NCBI GenBank assembly: GCA_001949185.1
Contig: BDGG01000002.1
Location: 8,727,990-8,791,989, forward strand
From: Ramazzottius varieornatus
Lineage: Eukaryota > Tardigrada > Eutardigrada > Parachela > Ramazzottiidae
Direction: 5' to 3'
Length of the DNA stretch: 64,000 bases
Part shown: positions 31,338-42,400 of the stretch, one piece after another
How the letters are laid out: the number at the start of each line of letters is the position of its first letter
How positions within the stretch are numbered: the first letter of the stretch is position 1
Notes under the pieces: model-generated
Database searches by the model: none
Told to the model about the DNA's origin: nothing
Seen by the model: only the letters and a program-made list of their open reading frames with translations
Program-made: the position numbers and the translations under genes

Positions 31338-33646
31338 TTAGAGCCAGACTGGGAGTATTATTGTCTCGTTCCTTACGGCGTGAAGACTGTTGCTATGAAG
31401 AGACTTGCTGGAGGCGTGGGCCGTCAGCAGGTGGCGCTGCGAAATGGGCGTTACCACTGTGTTATGGACACTATCAGTACTGATGCTATCCTTCCGGTAG
31501 CGGTAGCCTGTGCCATTCTGCAAACTAACCAAATGCCCAGAAAGAAGGTCAGCGGAATAACTTGGGGACGACAGCTTTGATGGTCGACAGTCTTTTCCCT
31601 GCTGAATGACACAAGACGGGTCAAACTGAAGAAAGTGAAGGTGCTATAGATATCGACAGCCCGCAGAAACTATGACATAGCTTACCTTGATTTCATCTAC
31701 TCTTTCCATCTTTAGTCTTTGCACTTCCTTGGAGGCGTAATAGGATAAGACGATTTCGCACATGGCGGAAGCCTGCCAAAAACAACAAGTGCTTTTGGAT
31801 GGGTTGGTAGGGGGAAAAACACTTGGGCAGAGGAGCTTACCAGTCCCAGCAAGCCTAGACTAGATCCCAGATGTAAGGCGAAATCCACGAGGGAAAATTT
31901 GCCGGCTTGCCCGCCGACCAAGAAAACAAAACGGATACCCCAGTACTTGATGACGTCTCGATGGTTCACTCCGCTGCCGTCGTTGAAATAGTAGGCGTGC
32001 CTGCAAATGACCAAATGTCCAAATGCCTGCTCTACCGCGGCACAGCTTGGCTACTACTAATACCTGAAATTCCAGCCCTTTGCAATTTTGTCGTTGCTGT
32101 TGTCCAGCCTACGAAAGGAGTAAGAGGGGACACAGGCCTCAAGCCCGTGATCCAGGTTGCAGTGCCTATAATTAAGCAAAGCCTTTATTCCACACATTAA
32201 AACTCATAACAAACTGGGGAGTTTTTTCTACATGATTAGACAGCCAACATAGTGCATTGAAGCTGGTGCACAAAATAAATTACCAATCGATGTGAAAGCC
32301 GATGATGCCGCCCTGTAACAATTTAAGATGAAGAATTGTATGGCAGATTGACTGACCTTGAAAGTTGACAAAGGGGAATGTTCGGAATTACCGGCGGAAA
32401 CTGACCCTAATCGCCAGTGTTTCCATCGACTCATTGGCAAATCGAACAATGTCCAGCAAGTTGAAAATGGGGCAGATGGGATCCTTCTCGGGATGGAAAC
32501 GGCAGCTCTGAAGGTACTCTTGACTGAAGTGCTTTAGTATATTCCGCCTGCGCCACGGAAAGAGTGTTGTATTGGTCAGTGTTCAGCGGCTGCTTGTCGC
32601 CACTTGAAAGCGACTAACCTCTTGACACCAAAGTTGGGAAAGACGATATGGTTTTTGACGAGGATGGTAATGCTTTCGTGTCCTGTCAGAGTTGCCGTGC
32701 TGCGGACAAATGAAGGCCGGATATGTTATCGTGTAATTACCAACTGCTCATATCAAAGAGGGGATTGAACGTTACATGCTGTTTATAGTCAAGTCCGTTG
32801 ACGTTACTTGATGACTTTAACTTAGGGAGTACACATCTTTGCAATTAGACTAGCCTAAATATAGAAAAGTTAATTACCGTGGTGTGCTGTCAATTTCGGT
32901 GGGACACCAGCCGGCAATCTCGCAAGTGCCGCTTTGCTTGACGCAGCGACCTGTCCTAATGCCGTTTCCGTATAGCGTCGGCTGGTTGGCCGGACACTGG
33001 CCATCGTTGGTACACTCGATGCCTGCCGAACCGACATTGATGTCTTCCGGGCAGATGCCGTGAGATTGATTCCGCGTCATCAAGACGTTGGTGGCGATGA
33101 AGAAGGCACCGCTTTCCTAAATGGAAATAATTATACAGATGTGGTCCTGACCATTTACGCGCCAGTGTACCTGGGCGGGGACCACAAAGTCGGTGCTGTC
33201 CCAGATATAGCGTACGCCGCTGTTGTTGTAAGACAGAACTCCTTTGACTTTGGTGACGACGCTGCTATTGACGTAGTCGAAAGTCTGGTAGCTTTTCATG
33301 ACGATAAAGACATACCTAGCCAGATACGATGAAATCATGCGGCCAGATTAGGATAGATACCGATGGAACGATCTATGGGCAGCAACAAATGTAAATAATT
33401 ACGCGATGACGTAGACCAGAAGGAGCAGCTGGATGAAGCGGTACATGATACCGATGTGCCGTGTTCGCATCGTCAGCAAGCGTGGAGTTTCATATCTGCC
33501 ATATAGAAAGTCAGTCAAGCTAGGCAGCGATATCTATCCGCCAGAATGTCCACAATATGTCTGACTTACTGGAAGAAGAAGGAATTAGTAAAACGAGCCA
33601 GAGGCCTACCAATGCCCTTTGACAATTTTCTGGCAAGCGACTGCAT
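31338..33646 (-). CDS. P2X receptor (ATP-gated cation channel)
   Basis: Eleven exons join in frame: 33570-33646, 33403-33495, 33171-33315, 32878-33116, 32619-32699, 32406-32547, 32284-32312, 32064-32165, 31841-32000, 31686-31772 and 31338-31517, about 444 residues. P2X trimers open a cation pore on binding extracellular ATP. Seen: YETPR near the N-terminus (the conserved Tx(K/R) phosphorylation motif), TM1, VTKVKG (two ATP-binding lysines), six cysteines of the head domain (ICPED...WCPTE), TILVKN, two more cysteine pairs for the full set of ten, GWNFR (NFR of the ATP site), VIKYWGIRF (the third lysine), GGQAGKFS and TM2, and YYASK fitting the YxxxK membrane-stabilisation motif. The tail is Ser/His-rich. 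Every junction keeps frame. A P2X receptor has been cloned from the tardigrade Hypsibius dujardini; whether this is its orthologue was not tested. Confidence 0.93.
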
Positions 33647-35637
33647 GGCCTTTTGGTAACGGACACCAGCAGAATTAAGGATCGTTGCGACAATTTCCCG
33701 CACAGAATATTTGTACGGTATCATCAAGAGGGTCTACGAGGAGCCGAATGGGGAATGGTTGTTGGACATGATCTGCACACGAATTGTAAAAGCAACAGTA
33801 ACCAACATTGTCAAAGGAAGCTTTGTGGAGCAGTATTAGTCTCGAATTGCCGGGTCACAACTGCGGCACTTTCCTGTAGGCCGAAGAGCGCCGTCTTTCA
33901 CTCTCACGTTCGGGCCGCAGTCCGACCGGCTCCAACATCAACATTTGACAGCTCACAAAGACAACAACGATTGTCACTGACGATTTGTCGAAGAGATAAA
34001 CTCTTGGTATGCATGAGAGATTTGTTCTTGATGGAAAATAGTCCAAGAGAAGCATACGAGACTGATACTCATCAAGCGGAAGAATGTAATCTAGCACTCG
34101 CGCCAGCCTCAGCTTCCTCACAAAATGCCCGCTCGCCATCATCTCTTCGGTCCAGTCTGAAACTGTTGTCTGAACTTGAACTTTCTTCATTATTCTAATG
34201 CGTTCCTCGACGTTGATCAACTGTAAAGAGATAATTGCACAACTTCGACAGAATGCTCTGCCAGCATCGTATCGTACTCACGGAATCCGTCCTCATCATA
34301 CAGTAGTTCTGATGCTTTTGCAAATACACTATTGAAAATGCATCCCTTTCGGCGGTCACGTGGTCTTATAACATTAAGCAATGGTAACTTACGTCACCTG
34401 TCCACCGGAAGGGATGCATTTTCAGCGCTGTACCTCAAAACTCTGGAGAAGCGGCGCACAACAAGATCGGATCTGCAAACGTCCGCCTTGGTGAAAAGAA
34501 TGACCAACAGCAGCCGCCGAAAATGATTGTGACAAAAACTATATTGGGTGTTTTCCTGTGGGAATTGTTCGGGCAATTCTTCGGGTGCCACGATAGGTGG
34601 CGCTGCACAGTGCCATCTCCGCTGCGGAATGCCAACAGGTGGCGCTACATAGAGCGACCACATGACACCACCAGATGTCGCTTCGTTTCCGCACTGACCG
34701 CTGGCACTTGGAAGTTACTGACAACATGACATTATTTAGTTTTCGGAGACAAAATATTCTGACTTGCCACAAGTGTCTGCAGGAGCAACTCCAGACAGTC
34801 AAGACTAAATACTTCAAACATGAATTTAAATTTCGATGATGCTGCGACCCGCTGGTCTCTCTTTAATTTTCAAAAATTCCACTATAAGTTTTGACAAAGA
34901 CTTGGGCTCGTCTTTACTCAGCACGATGGAATTACACGATTCAATTGATTTGAATTGAATCAATTTTATTTGAAATTCCGACATTATTTTAAACTATCCG
35001 GATGTTATTTTATATTAATTATTCATTCGCTGGGCCTTTTGTCGCTTGCGACCTAAAGACTGGGTTTCCGGTCCAGCTTGCTTGCTTGCGTCGAATGGCA
35101 GATCGGTATCGCATCGGTCTGAAGAGCAACGTTTTTGATGTCTAGACGCCACAACATCACCAACAGTTTTTGGCGTAACCTGAGCAAGAACAAACTCCAG
35201 AAAGTGTGCTTTACCTAAAAAGAGTACGATAATTAATATTACAACGTGGTCGCTTTTGGCTTTACCGCCTTTACGCCAACGATTATCTGCGTGTTGTTGC
35301 AGCGAGGATCAGGAAGAAGGGTGGGGAGTTTCCCCCCTTTGGGCAGGTCTTCCGTGGGCGAGAGTGCTTGATCGTGCTGACAAAAACGTTGTCTGGCCTG
35401 GTGGAAAGGCGTGAAACGTGATGTTAAACTCCTGTGTACGTACAACGCGCGCCATCACGTTTGGAAAACCGCAGCGTCGACAGAGTGGAAAGAGCCCAAG
35501 GTAGAAAAGTAGGCGGAGCATCCAGGCACCCCTCTGCGCGCGTCTCATTGACGTCACAAGAGGAGCAGGCAAGCGAAGGCGGTATCCGGGCAATTTCCCC
35601 AGCTGATCTGTCTGTTTTAGAGAGCGGCACAGGCCAG
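33647..35637. other. intergenic region, no confident gene
   Basis: Frames of up to 181 codons exist (33653-34198 plus, 33855-34220 minus), but neither shows a domain or splice partners. The region carries a fold-back element (34334-34423) and an AT-rich palindromic stretch near 34938-34962 (gattcaattgatttgaattgaatc-like). The last few hundred bases are the upstream region of the Gly-rich gene. Confidence 0.5.
34334..34423. mobile_element. short fold-back (MITE-like) element, copy 2
   Basis: Arms 34334-34362 (gaaaatgcatccctttcgg...) and 34395-34423 are imperfect reverse complements with a 32-nt loop. The outer motif gaaaatgcat-tcc and inner gtcacgtg match the element at 729-818, and the total length (90 nt) is the same. 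Confidence 0.5.
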
Positions 35638-35641
35638 CCGG

Positions 35642-35648
35642 TATAAAA
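35642..35648 (+). promoter_or_regulatory. TATA box of the Gly-Ser-Tyr-rich gene
   Basis: tataaaa follows a GC-rich stretch and lies 122 nt before the ATG at 35770. The predicted start of transcription near 35672 falls in a cactcact context. A strong TATA box fits a highly expressed tissue-specific gene. Confidence 0.65.
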
Positions 35649-35769
35649 GTCAAGATCAAGGCTGCAGTCCAGCACTCACTCGAATATTGCATAAAACGGC
35701 CTTGACTCGCTCCCTCTCTCCAATCACTTTCCAAGTCTCTTCTTACAGAAAGTTCCCTCAAGCCTCAAT

Positions 35770-36857
35770 ATGTCGTGGAACCGAGGAAACGATAGCGGCT
35801 CGTCGGGCAACTACGGCGGATCATCGGGCGGATATGGAGGATCGTCCGGTGGAGGATACGGCGGACACGGGGGATCCAGCGGTGGATACGGAGGCAGCTC
35901 CGGCAACTACGGTGGATCGTCCGGTGGAGGATACGGTGGATCGTCGGGCATGGGAAGTGGCCACGGAGGCTATGGCGGATCGTCTGGTGGATATGGTGGA
36001 AGCTCGGGTGGTGGCTACGGTGGATCGTCTGGTATGGGCGGAGGATACGGTGGCAGCTCAGGAGGATACGGAGGCAACTACGGTGGATCGCATGGAGGAG
36101 GTATAAATGCCCATTTGATTTGTCTTTGTCTGTTCTTCCTCGTTTGTCTCGTATGCTGATGCAGCTTCCTTGTTTCTTGCAGATCGCTCGTACGGATTCT
36201 CTGGTGATCGATCGGGCAGCAGCGGAATGGGTGGTGGTTCGTCTGGAGGTTACGGAGGTTCGTCTGGAGGTTACGGAGGTTCGTCTGGAGGTTACGGAGG
36301 TTCGTCTGGAGGTTACGGAGGTTCGTCTGGCGGTTACGGAGGTTCGTCTGGCGGTTACGGAGGTTCGTCTGGCGGTTACGGAGGTTCGTCTGGCGGTTAC
36401 GGTGGATCCAGCGGGATGGGTGGTGGTTACGGCTTCTCGTCTGACCGCGACCACTCTTCAGGCGGATACGGAGGTTCGTCCGGAGGTTATGGTGGACACG
36501 GAGGATCTAGCGGTGGATACGGCGGATCATCTGGAGGATATGGGGGATCTTCGGGTATGGGTGGAGGACACGGCGGTGGATATGGCGGATCGTCAGGTAA
36601 CTACGGAGGTTCCAGCGGCGGTTATGGTGGTTCGTCTGGTGGAGGATACGGTGGATCGTCCGGCATGGGAGGTGGACACGGAGGCTATGGTGGATCGTCC
36701 GGTGGATACGGTGGATCCAGTGGCGGATACGGAGGTGAGTTACGGTGTTACGTTGGTTACAGACCAGTTGTCTCACTTGCGCCCTGTTGACTGAGCCTTC
36801 AAGCTTCCTTCTCTGATCTGATTTATTTTCTTCTCAGGATCCAGCAACCGATACTAG
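35770..36857 (+). CDS. Gly-Ser-Tyr repeat protein (structural)
   Basis: Three exons join in frame: 35770-36100, 36183-36734 and 36838-36857, about 300 residues. The protein starts [10 protein letters not shown] and is built almost entirely of GGYGGSSG repeats with interspersed GMGGGY and GGHGG units, ending GSSNRY. There is no signal peptide at the chosen ATG, which is the first in frame after the TATA box. Tyr-Gly-Ser repeats of this kind occur in cuticle, silk- and keratin-associated proteins and in low-complexity RNA-binding tails; no RNA-binding domain is present here, so a structural or phase-separating role is inferred. The repeat DNA makes long spurious frames on both strands. Confidence 0.8.
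36240..36405 (+). repeat. coding 21-nt minisatellite, eight units
   Basis: Eight nearly identical units of 21 nt (tctggaggttacggaggttcg), each encoding SGGYGGS, sit in exon 2 of the Gly-rich gene. The first four use gga and the next four ggc at the same position, so the array grew by two successive amplifications of slightly different units. Elsewhere in the gene the same peptide is encoded by more varied codons. Confidence 0.8.
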
Positions 36858-37695
36858 AAACTTTCGATGGAAGCCTGAACCGTCAACCCTGTGGATGAGC
36901 ATGCCAGTCGGTGCTGTTATAGTATGTTAACTTCCTCTTTTGGGTGGAAAGGTATCTTTCACGATCCTTCCGTTTGCATTTTTATTCGATTGCACTTTCT
37001 CTTTTGTGAGTTTAGTGGCATCGGTCGTTGTTGATTTCTCTTCGAGCAGACGCAATCCAACCTTGTATAAATTCACCACATTGACTTTCATGGAGCTTGT
37101 GTGCATTCAGCAGTAAAAATCGCACATCGGCGAATTTGCAATCTCGTTCCACCATTAAACCTGTAACAGACGGCAAGGAGAGAAGTCCAACTAGCCAGCT
37201 AGTTGAAGCAAAAGAGCTTCTGCAATGTGGATCAGTCCAGGAGAAGTAGGGAAGAAAGACTAACGAGGAAACAGGAAAATCAGCTGTTAGGCAGCCGGTG
37301 CAATCAAAGTCTGTGTCGCTTGATTGTCAGTGCGAAATGGAAGTTTCGAGAATGCGCTAGAAGGGCTTTGGGGATTATCCCCACCCTTAGTGTTCCGTCC
37401 TCACTGTACGGCCCTTCAAATTCGCACAAAAATAACCCAGGTCCCAGGCACTTCCGCTACTAACTTATCCATCTGACTTTGTTTTGACAGTCTGAGCACC
37501 AGTGACTGAATTATGGCGAATTATCGTCTCCGCAATAGTGGACGGCGCAAAATAAAACTACAACGTGCCTGCATAAATTTCAGCGGATAGTTTGAAAGGG
37601 GAAATTCCGCTGAGATTAGACCAGAAATACGCACAAGAAGCTATAGCTGATTCTTTTCCTAAGTTCAACAAACTTCTCAAAAAAGTACTACTAAT
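36858..37695. other. 3' flank of the Gly-rich and midasin genes
   Basis: Convergent downstream region. On the plus strand, ATTAAA (37154-37159) and AATAAA (37551-37556) are candidate polyadenylation signals for the Gly-rich gene. No signal is obvious on the minus strand for midasin. No gene is seen. Confidence 0.5.
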
Positions 37696-39400
37696 TCAAT
37701 CACGGGATGAGATCAACTCAAACCATTGGCGCATGGCATCACAGAGAGTCGAAGGCAGTTCCCGGACATCTTTGAGCACCAAGTAGAAGGGAAAAGGGAA
37801 ATCTTGCATGTAACTCTTCAGCTGAACACCCTGCAAAGTATAGTTCACCGTTCCAATTCGTTTCTAGACGTAGTATTTTTGATTGGCTTTTGATACAATC
37901 TCTATTTTCCTCGTTCCTGGGTTCGGGGCATGGGGAGACATTTCTTTCTCGTCTTGGAGCCAAAGAAAACTAACCTGAGAAGGGCCAGCAAAGATAGGCA
38001 CTCGGATGTCCATGATGGAGGCTTGTTGAGTAGCCATATCGGGTTTATCGAGGATGACAAAGACAATAAAGACTCCCACGCTCATCAGCTTCCTGACGGC
38101 CTTCTTCACTTTCTCCACGCCTTCGCGAAAGATGCCACGCCCATCGGAGACAATCAGCAACAGCTGGGAGACACCACTGCTACTGCTGACTTGCATTGTT
38201 TGTCGCGACTCCACAAAGACGCCCCATGTCAACTCCAACATCTACAGAAGAAAGCTACAATTAAAAAGACCGGCCGAATATCCACTCACAACAGAAAGCA
38301 GGGTACAACTCCATACGGCAAGCCCCATAAATAAGCCTATTTCTACTGGAAAGCCATACGGCACGGCCTTGTGTTAGGCGATTGCTCTTACCAAGGCTGT
38401 GCCCAAGCACTCTACATCGCATGTTTTTCCACTAAATTCGCTCATTTTGTTTGCTACTCGGAAATTATCCTAGAAGAGTCACTGTACTCTGGCAAACGTT
38501 GAAGAGAGTCACAAAAGACGAGGAACATACTTCGGCCACGTTGGTCTTGTTTTGGGCGAAGGAGAAGCGTGAGAGGATGGAGGCTCCGTCAGCTGTGGTG
38601 AAGGGTACTTGGAAGGGATGCAACAGCTGCACTGTCTCTCCGAAAGAACAAATGCCCAGCTGTCCCACATCCAGCAGGCTCATGGCATTGCTGATGACCG
38701 CCACCGATTCGAAGGCTAGCTACAAGCAAGTAACGTTGACGTCATCAGTACAAAAAGAAATCGAGGCTACGCCAGCCATTGTCAGTATGGTGCAGGCTAT
38801 GGATTTTTATTCGACTAGACCATATGACCACATGTGTCAGGAAAAGGTTATTCGTACGGATTTTGCTTCGTTTTCGTCTGGTTGGAATTACCTCTCTGGT
38901 CTGGTTGTGGTTCATACTGGAGCTGTCGTCGACGGCCATGAGAATTTGATACTGTCTTTGCGTGGGAAGACTGCGTCTCAGCCAGATCTTGTCCTTGCGA
39001 AAGTCGCTGGCTACATAAGCCAGCAACTTCCTCATGTTGAGGCGCTTGCCTGTCCGGTAATCGCCCCTGCAGCCACACGGAAACACCGATATCGCCATCA
39101 CATGAAATCAATAATACTCCTGAGCTTGCATTGCAGGCAGCCCTGTGTAGGGCTAAGCGACAGACTGATAAGGCTGCAAGTGTTTTCAGTTATAAGCCGA
39201 ACGTACCTCAGCTTGGATTTCTTGGTCGGTTCAAGGACAAGTCGCAGCTGCTCACAGAGCTCGTGCGATAACGACTGGGTTACCGCTTCATACTTGCGCC
39301 ATAAGAGCATGCCGCCCAGCTCCACAGGTTGTTCTCGAGACCAGTTCGACATGGCAAGCACCAGTTCCCGCCGCATTTCCTCCACCTCTTTCTATGCAAA
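37696..39400 (-). other. midasin MIDAS (VWA-like) domain
   Basis: Exons encode the helical pre-MIDAS segment (LCEQLRLVLEPTKKSKL), GDYRTGKRLNMRK, FRKDKIWLRRSLPTQRQYQI, MAVDDSSSM (the DxSxS metal site), AFESVAVISNAMSLLDVGQLG, SFGETVQLLHPF, LLIVSDGRGIF and VFVILDKPD, then the final exon ending WFELISSRD. In other midasins this domain binds the ubiquitin-like folds of Rsa4 and Ytm1. All the metal-binding positions that I can recognise are kept. Confidence 0.88.
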
Positions 39401-42400
39401 GAAAACAAACCATTGACTGGAAATCTGGATTAAGATAGCATGTACAAGTCTATGGAAAATGACTAGACATTGGCGGAACGGTAAAGTGGACAAGACTTTG
39501 TGGGACGTACCTCAGAGGAGATGTCTGGCTGGAAGAGTTCCACCTTGGCTTGGAAGAAGCTGTTGCCTTGAAAGTCGGCAGCCAGCGTCGGTACTTGCTG
39601 CCCTTCCACCTCCATCTCGCCCTTCTCTTTGTCCGCTTCCACCTCACCCTTCGTCCTCATCTTGGCTACATTGTCTTTGGGGTTTCTTCTTCTTTTGCTC
39701 TTTCCCTGATTAACCTTCAATTCTTTGAGGTTTTCTGCTGCCTCTTGGTCCATTTCGACATCTGAGTCTTCTTCGAGGTCATCAATGATATCTGCGTCTT
39801 GATCACCAAGCTGAACCTTCTGTTCCTCTGCCATCTCCATCTCATTCCGTTGTTCCCTGGCCTTTTCCCGCGAAGCTTTATCCACCGTCTGTTTATCCCA
39901 TTTGGCTTGCTCCTCTTCCACGTGCTCGTACATATCACCTGCAAAATAACGTGTCGAAATCAAACCATAATTCGGATTGGAGAGTACAAAATCGTTAAAC
40001 AATTTCTCCCTCACCTTCGCCATTTTGATCTTCATTGTCGGCGTCTTTCCCATCCTTCTTTGTCTTTTCCTTTGAAATCTTGAGGCGTTTGTTGTAAGCT
40101 CGAGTCAAATCGCCCAAGACCTTCTTTTCCTCTTCTTCCTTCCTGACGTCCAAACTTCTCTTCTCCTTCTTCCTCCCTTCATTCCTTTCGGACTGGCTCT
40201 CCTTCTTCTGGTCTTTGCTCTGTTTTTCGAGATTTTCGAGACTTTTGGCCGAAGCCGACGAATCCCTCATACCGCTCTTCTTTCCACCCTCTTCGCCCTT
40301 GTCGTCGTTCTTCCTTTCTGTCTCATCATGGTCATTTCCTGCAACGCCACAATCTGTCACTTCCATTCATCCGAAGGAATACCTCACATCATCCAAAATA
40401 CTGGTTTGCTTCCGTCTGACGGATATTGCCATACCTTCATTAGGCTCATGTCCCTCAGCACCTTGTCCATTCTCCGTCTGCATCTGCTCATTGGCCTGAC
40501 TTTCTTCGGGCCAGTTGGTTGTCTGAGCCGCAGCGGCAAGACTTTGCTCTTCGTCCCTTGGCTGACCATTGTCATCTTCTTGCCCCTCTCCTTCCTCATT
40601 CTCTTGCTCATCAGCCCCAGCTTTGGCCTCAGTCTCCTGCAAGTCTTGGGCGGCTTGTGCTTCTTCCTCCAGCTCTTGGTCGTCGACCGTCTCCATGTCT
40701 TGGGCCTCCTCACCGGCGACTCCATCTACTTCCTCCTCCTCCTCATTCCGCCCTGCGTCTTGAGCGTCCTGCCTGCCGGACTCTTCGGCCTGCTCATAGC
40801 CTTCTTCTCCGTCGTCTTGTCCTTGGCCTTGCTCAAGCTGATCCTCCACCTCGTCGCTAGCTCCTTGTACATCGTCGTTGGCAGCGGCCATTTCGTCTCG
40901 TTGATAGGCTTTCTTCCCTTTAGCGTTCTTGTCCGTCTTCTTTTCATCCTGAAATGGCACAATACAAAATCAAAGTCCCAAAACGGCCAAAAATACTTAG
41001 ACTTGACAGCATATCGCATCCATCACACACCTCCATACGGTCAGCCCTATTTGCATCGTAATAAACGGTATGCTGGTGTCTGCCATATGCCACCAAGGGG
41101 CAATAAGGACAGCCAATCCACCACACTTGTTTACCTCTGCTTTGTCTTGGTCGGTCTTTTCTTCTTCCTCTTCGTCCTCGTCGCCCTCCCAAAACTTCTC
41201 GTCGAGGTGCTCGACGTTGTCTTGGCTGTCGAAATCGCCCATCTGGTTTTCCACATCAGGTACCTCCATGTCTTCCTCGTCGTCTTCATCTGTTAAACCA
41301 CATAGCACAAGAGCAGTCGGTTACGACCAACAGTTAGTGGCATAATTATGTTCAGACAGGCTACGAACCTTGCTGGTTAATGGGCACGTCATGCATCTGG
41401 CCCTCAAAGTCATCCGTCATCTCGATACCCTGCTCCTCATCGGCTACATCCTGTCTCCCTTCGTCCTCTTCCTTCTTCTCATCTTTGTCCTTCTTCAGGT
41501 CCTCCAACTGAACACAAGGCTATATTTATCAGTCTGTACAAATTCCCGCCCCACTTGCGGTCGATAGCAGCAATTTATAAAAACAAGAAGGACACCCACC
41601 TGGTCTTGGCTTTCGATCTTGTCGCTGACATCTTTGAGGCCTTGGCCTTCACCCATGCCCGTCTCTTCCGTCTCCTCTAACTCGACCTCTTTACCATTCA
41701 CTTCTTCGCTTTCTTTCCCTTGGTCGTCGGGAGCGCCGAAACTCTGTGCAAGATAGAGCAGATTAGGATTATAACTTTGCCTGAGCGCTCTTAGCACTTA
41801 CATTGACGACCAATTCGGTAAAGACTTTCATCAGCATGGTCATCAGCTGCGCCGCCGCCTGCAGCAGCTGCAGCGAGAAGCTGCCCATCTGACCCAATAC
41901 TACACTCCACAGCTCGAAGAAGGCCTGGTGAACCTTCAGGTCTTGCCACTCGGACAGAGTATCCCACGGAACCTGATCGGCTTGCTTCACCAACAATTGC
42001 ACACTTCCAAGGACCTAAGAGCAGCCAAAATGGTCAGCGCCACCTACCTGCATACATGAAACCATGTACCACGTACAGAACGTCAGTAGGCAGGACTACG
42101 AAACTGACTACAGCGCATTTGTTGGCGGTTTCTACTTTACCTTTTCCATATCAATAGCGTCAAAGTCACTGCTGCTGGCGGTAGCGAATGGGCTGCCAAG
42201 AGTAGATTCCGAGGTAATTTTTGCGGCTTGCGACAGGCGCTCGATGGCTTTCAGGCAACGGACGACGGTCCCTTGCACACTGACATGACACTCGTCAGCT
42301 ACTTGCGACGGCAAAGCGCAGCTGTCGATAAAGTCGTGCATCTGGATGAGGAGATGGTCAAGGGTAACATTGTCAGTGGAGGAGGAGAAGGTGTGACGGA

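Noticed and set aside
33653-34220. Overlapping frames of 181 (plus) and 121 (minus) codons upstream of P2X
   Set aside because: Neither shows a recognisable motif or splice context, and they overlap each other antisense.
35765-36454. Long minus-strand frame rich in [14 protein letters not shown]-like repeats
   Set aside because: It is the antisense of the GGYGGSSG-coding minisatellite; periodic DNA keeps all frames open.
36120-36794. Plus-strand frame with repeated TEVRLEV
   Set aside because: It is the second reading frame of the Gly-rich exon 2 and spans the real intron 1 acceptor.
40328-41296. 322-codon plus-strand hydrophobic frame
   Set aside because: Antisense to the Glu/Asp-rich region of midasin, whose complement encodes Leu, Phe and Ser; it also crosses midasin introns.
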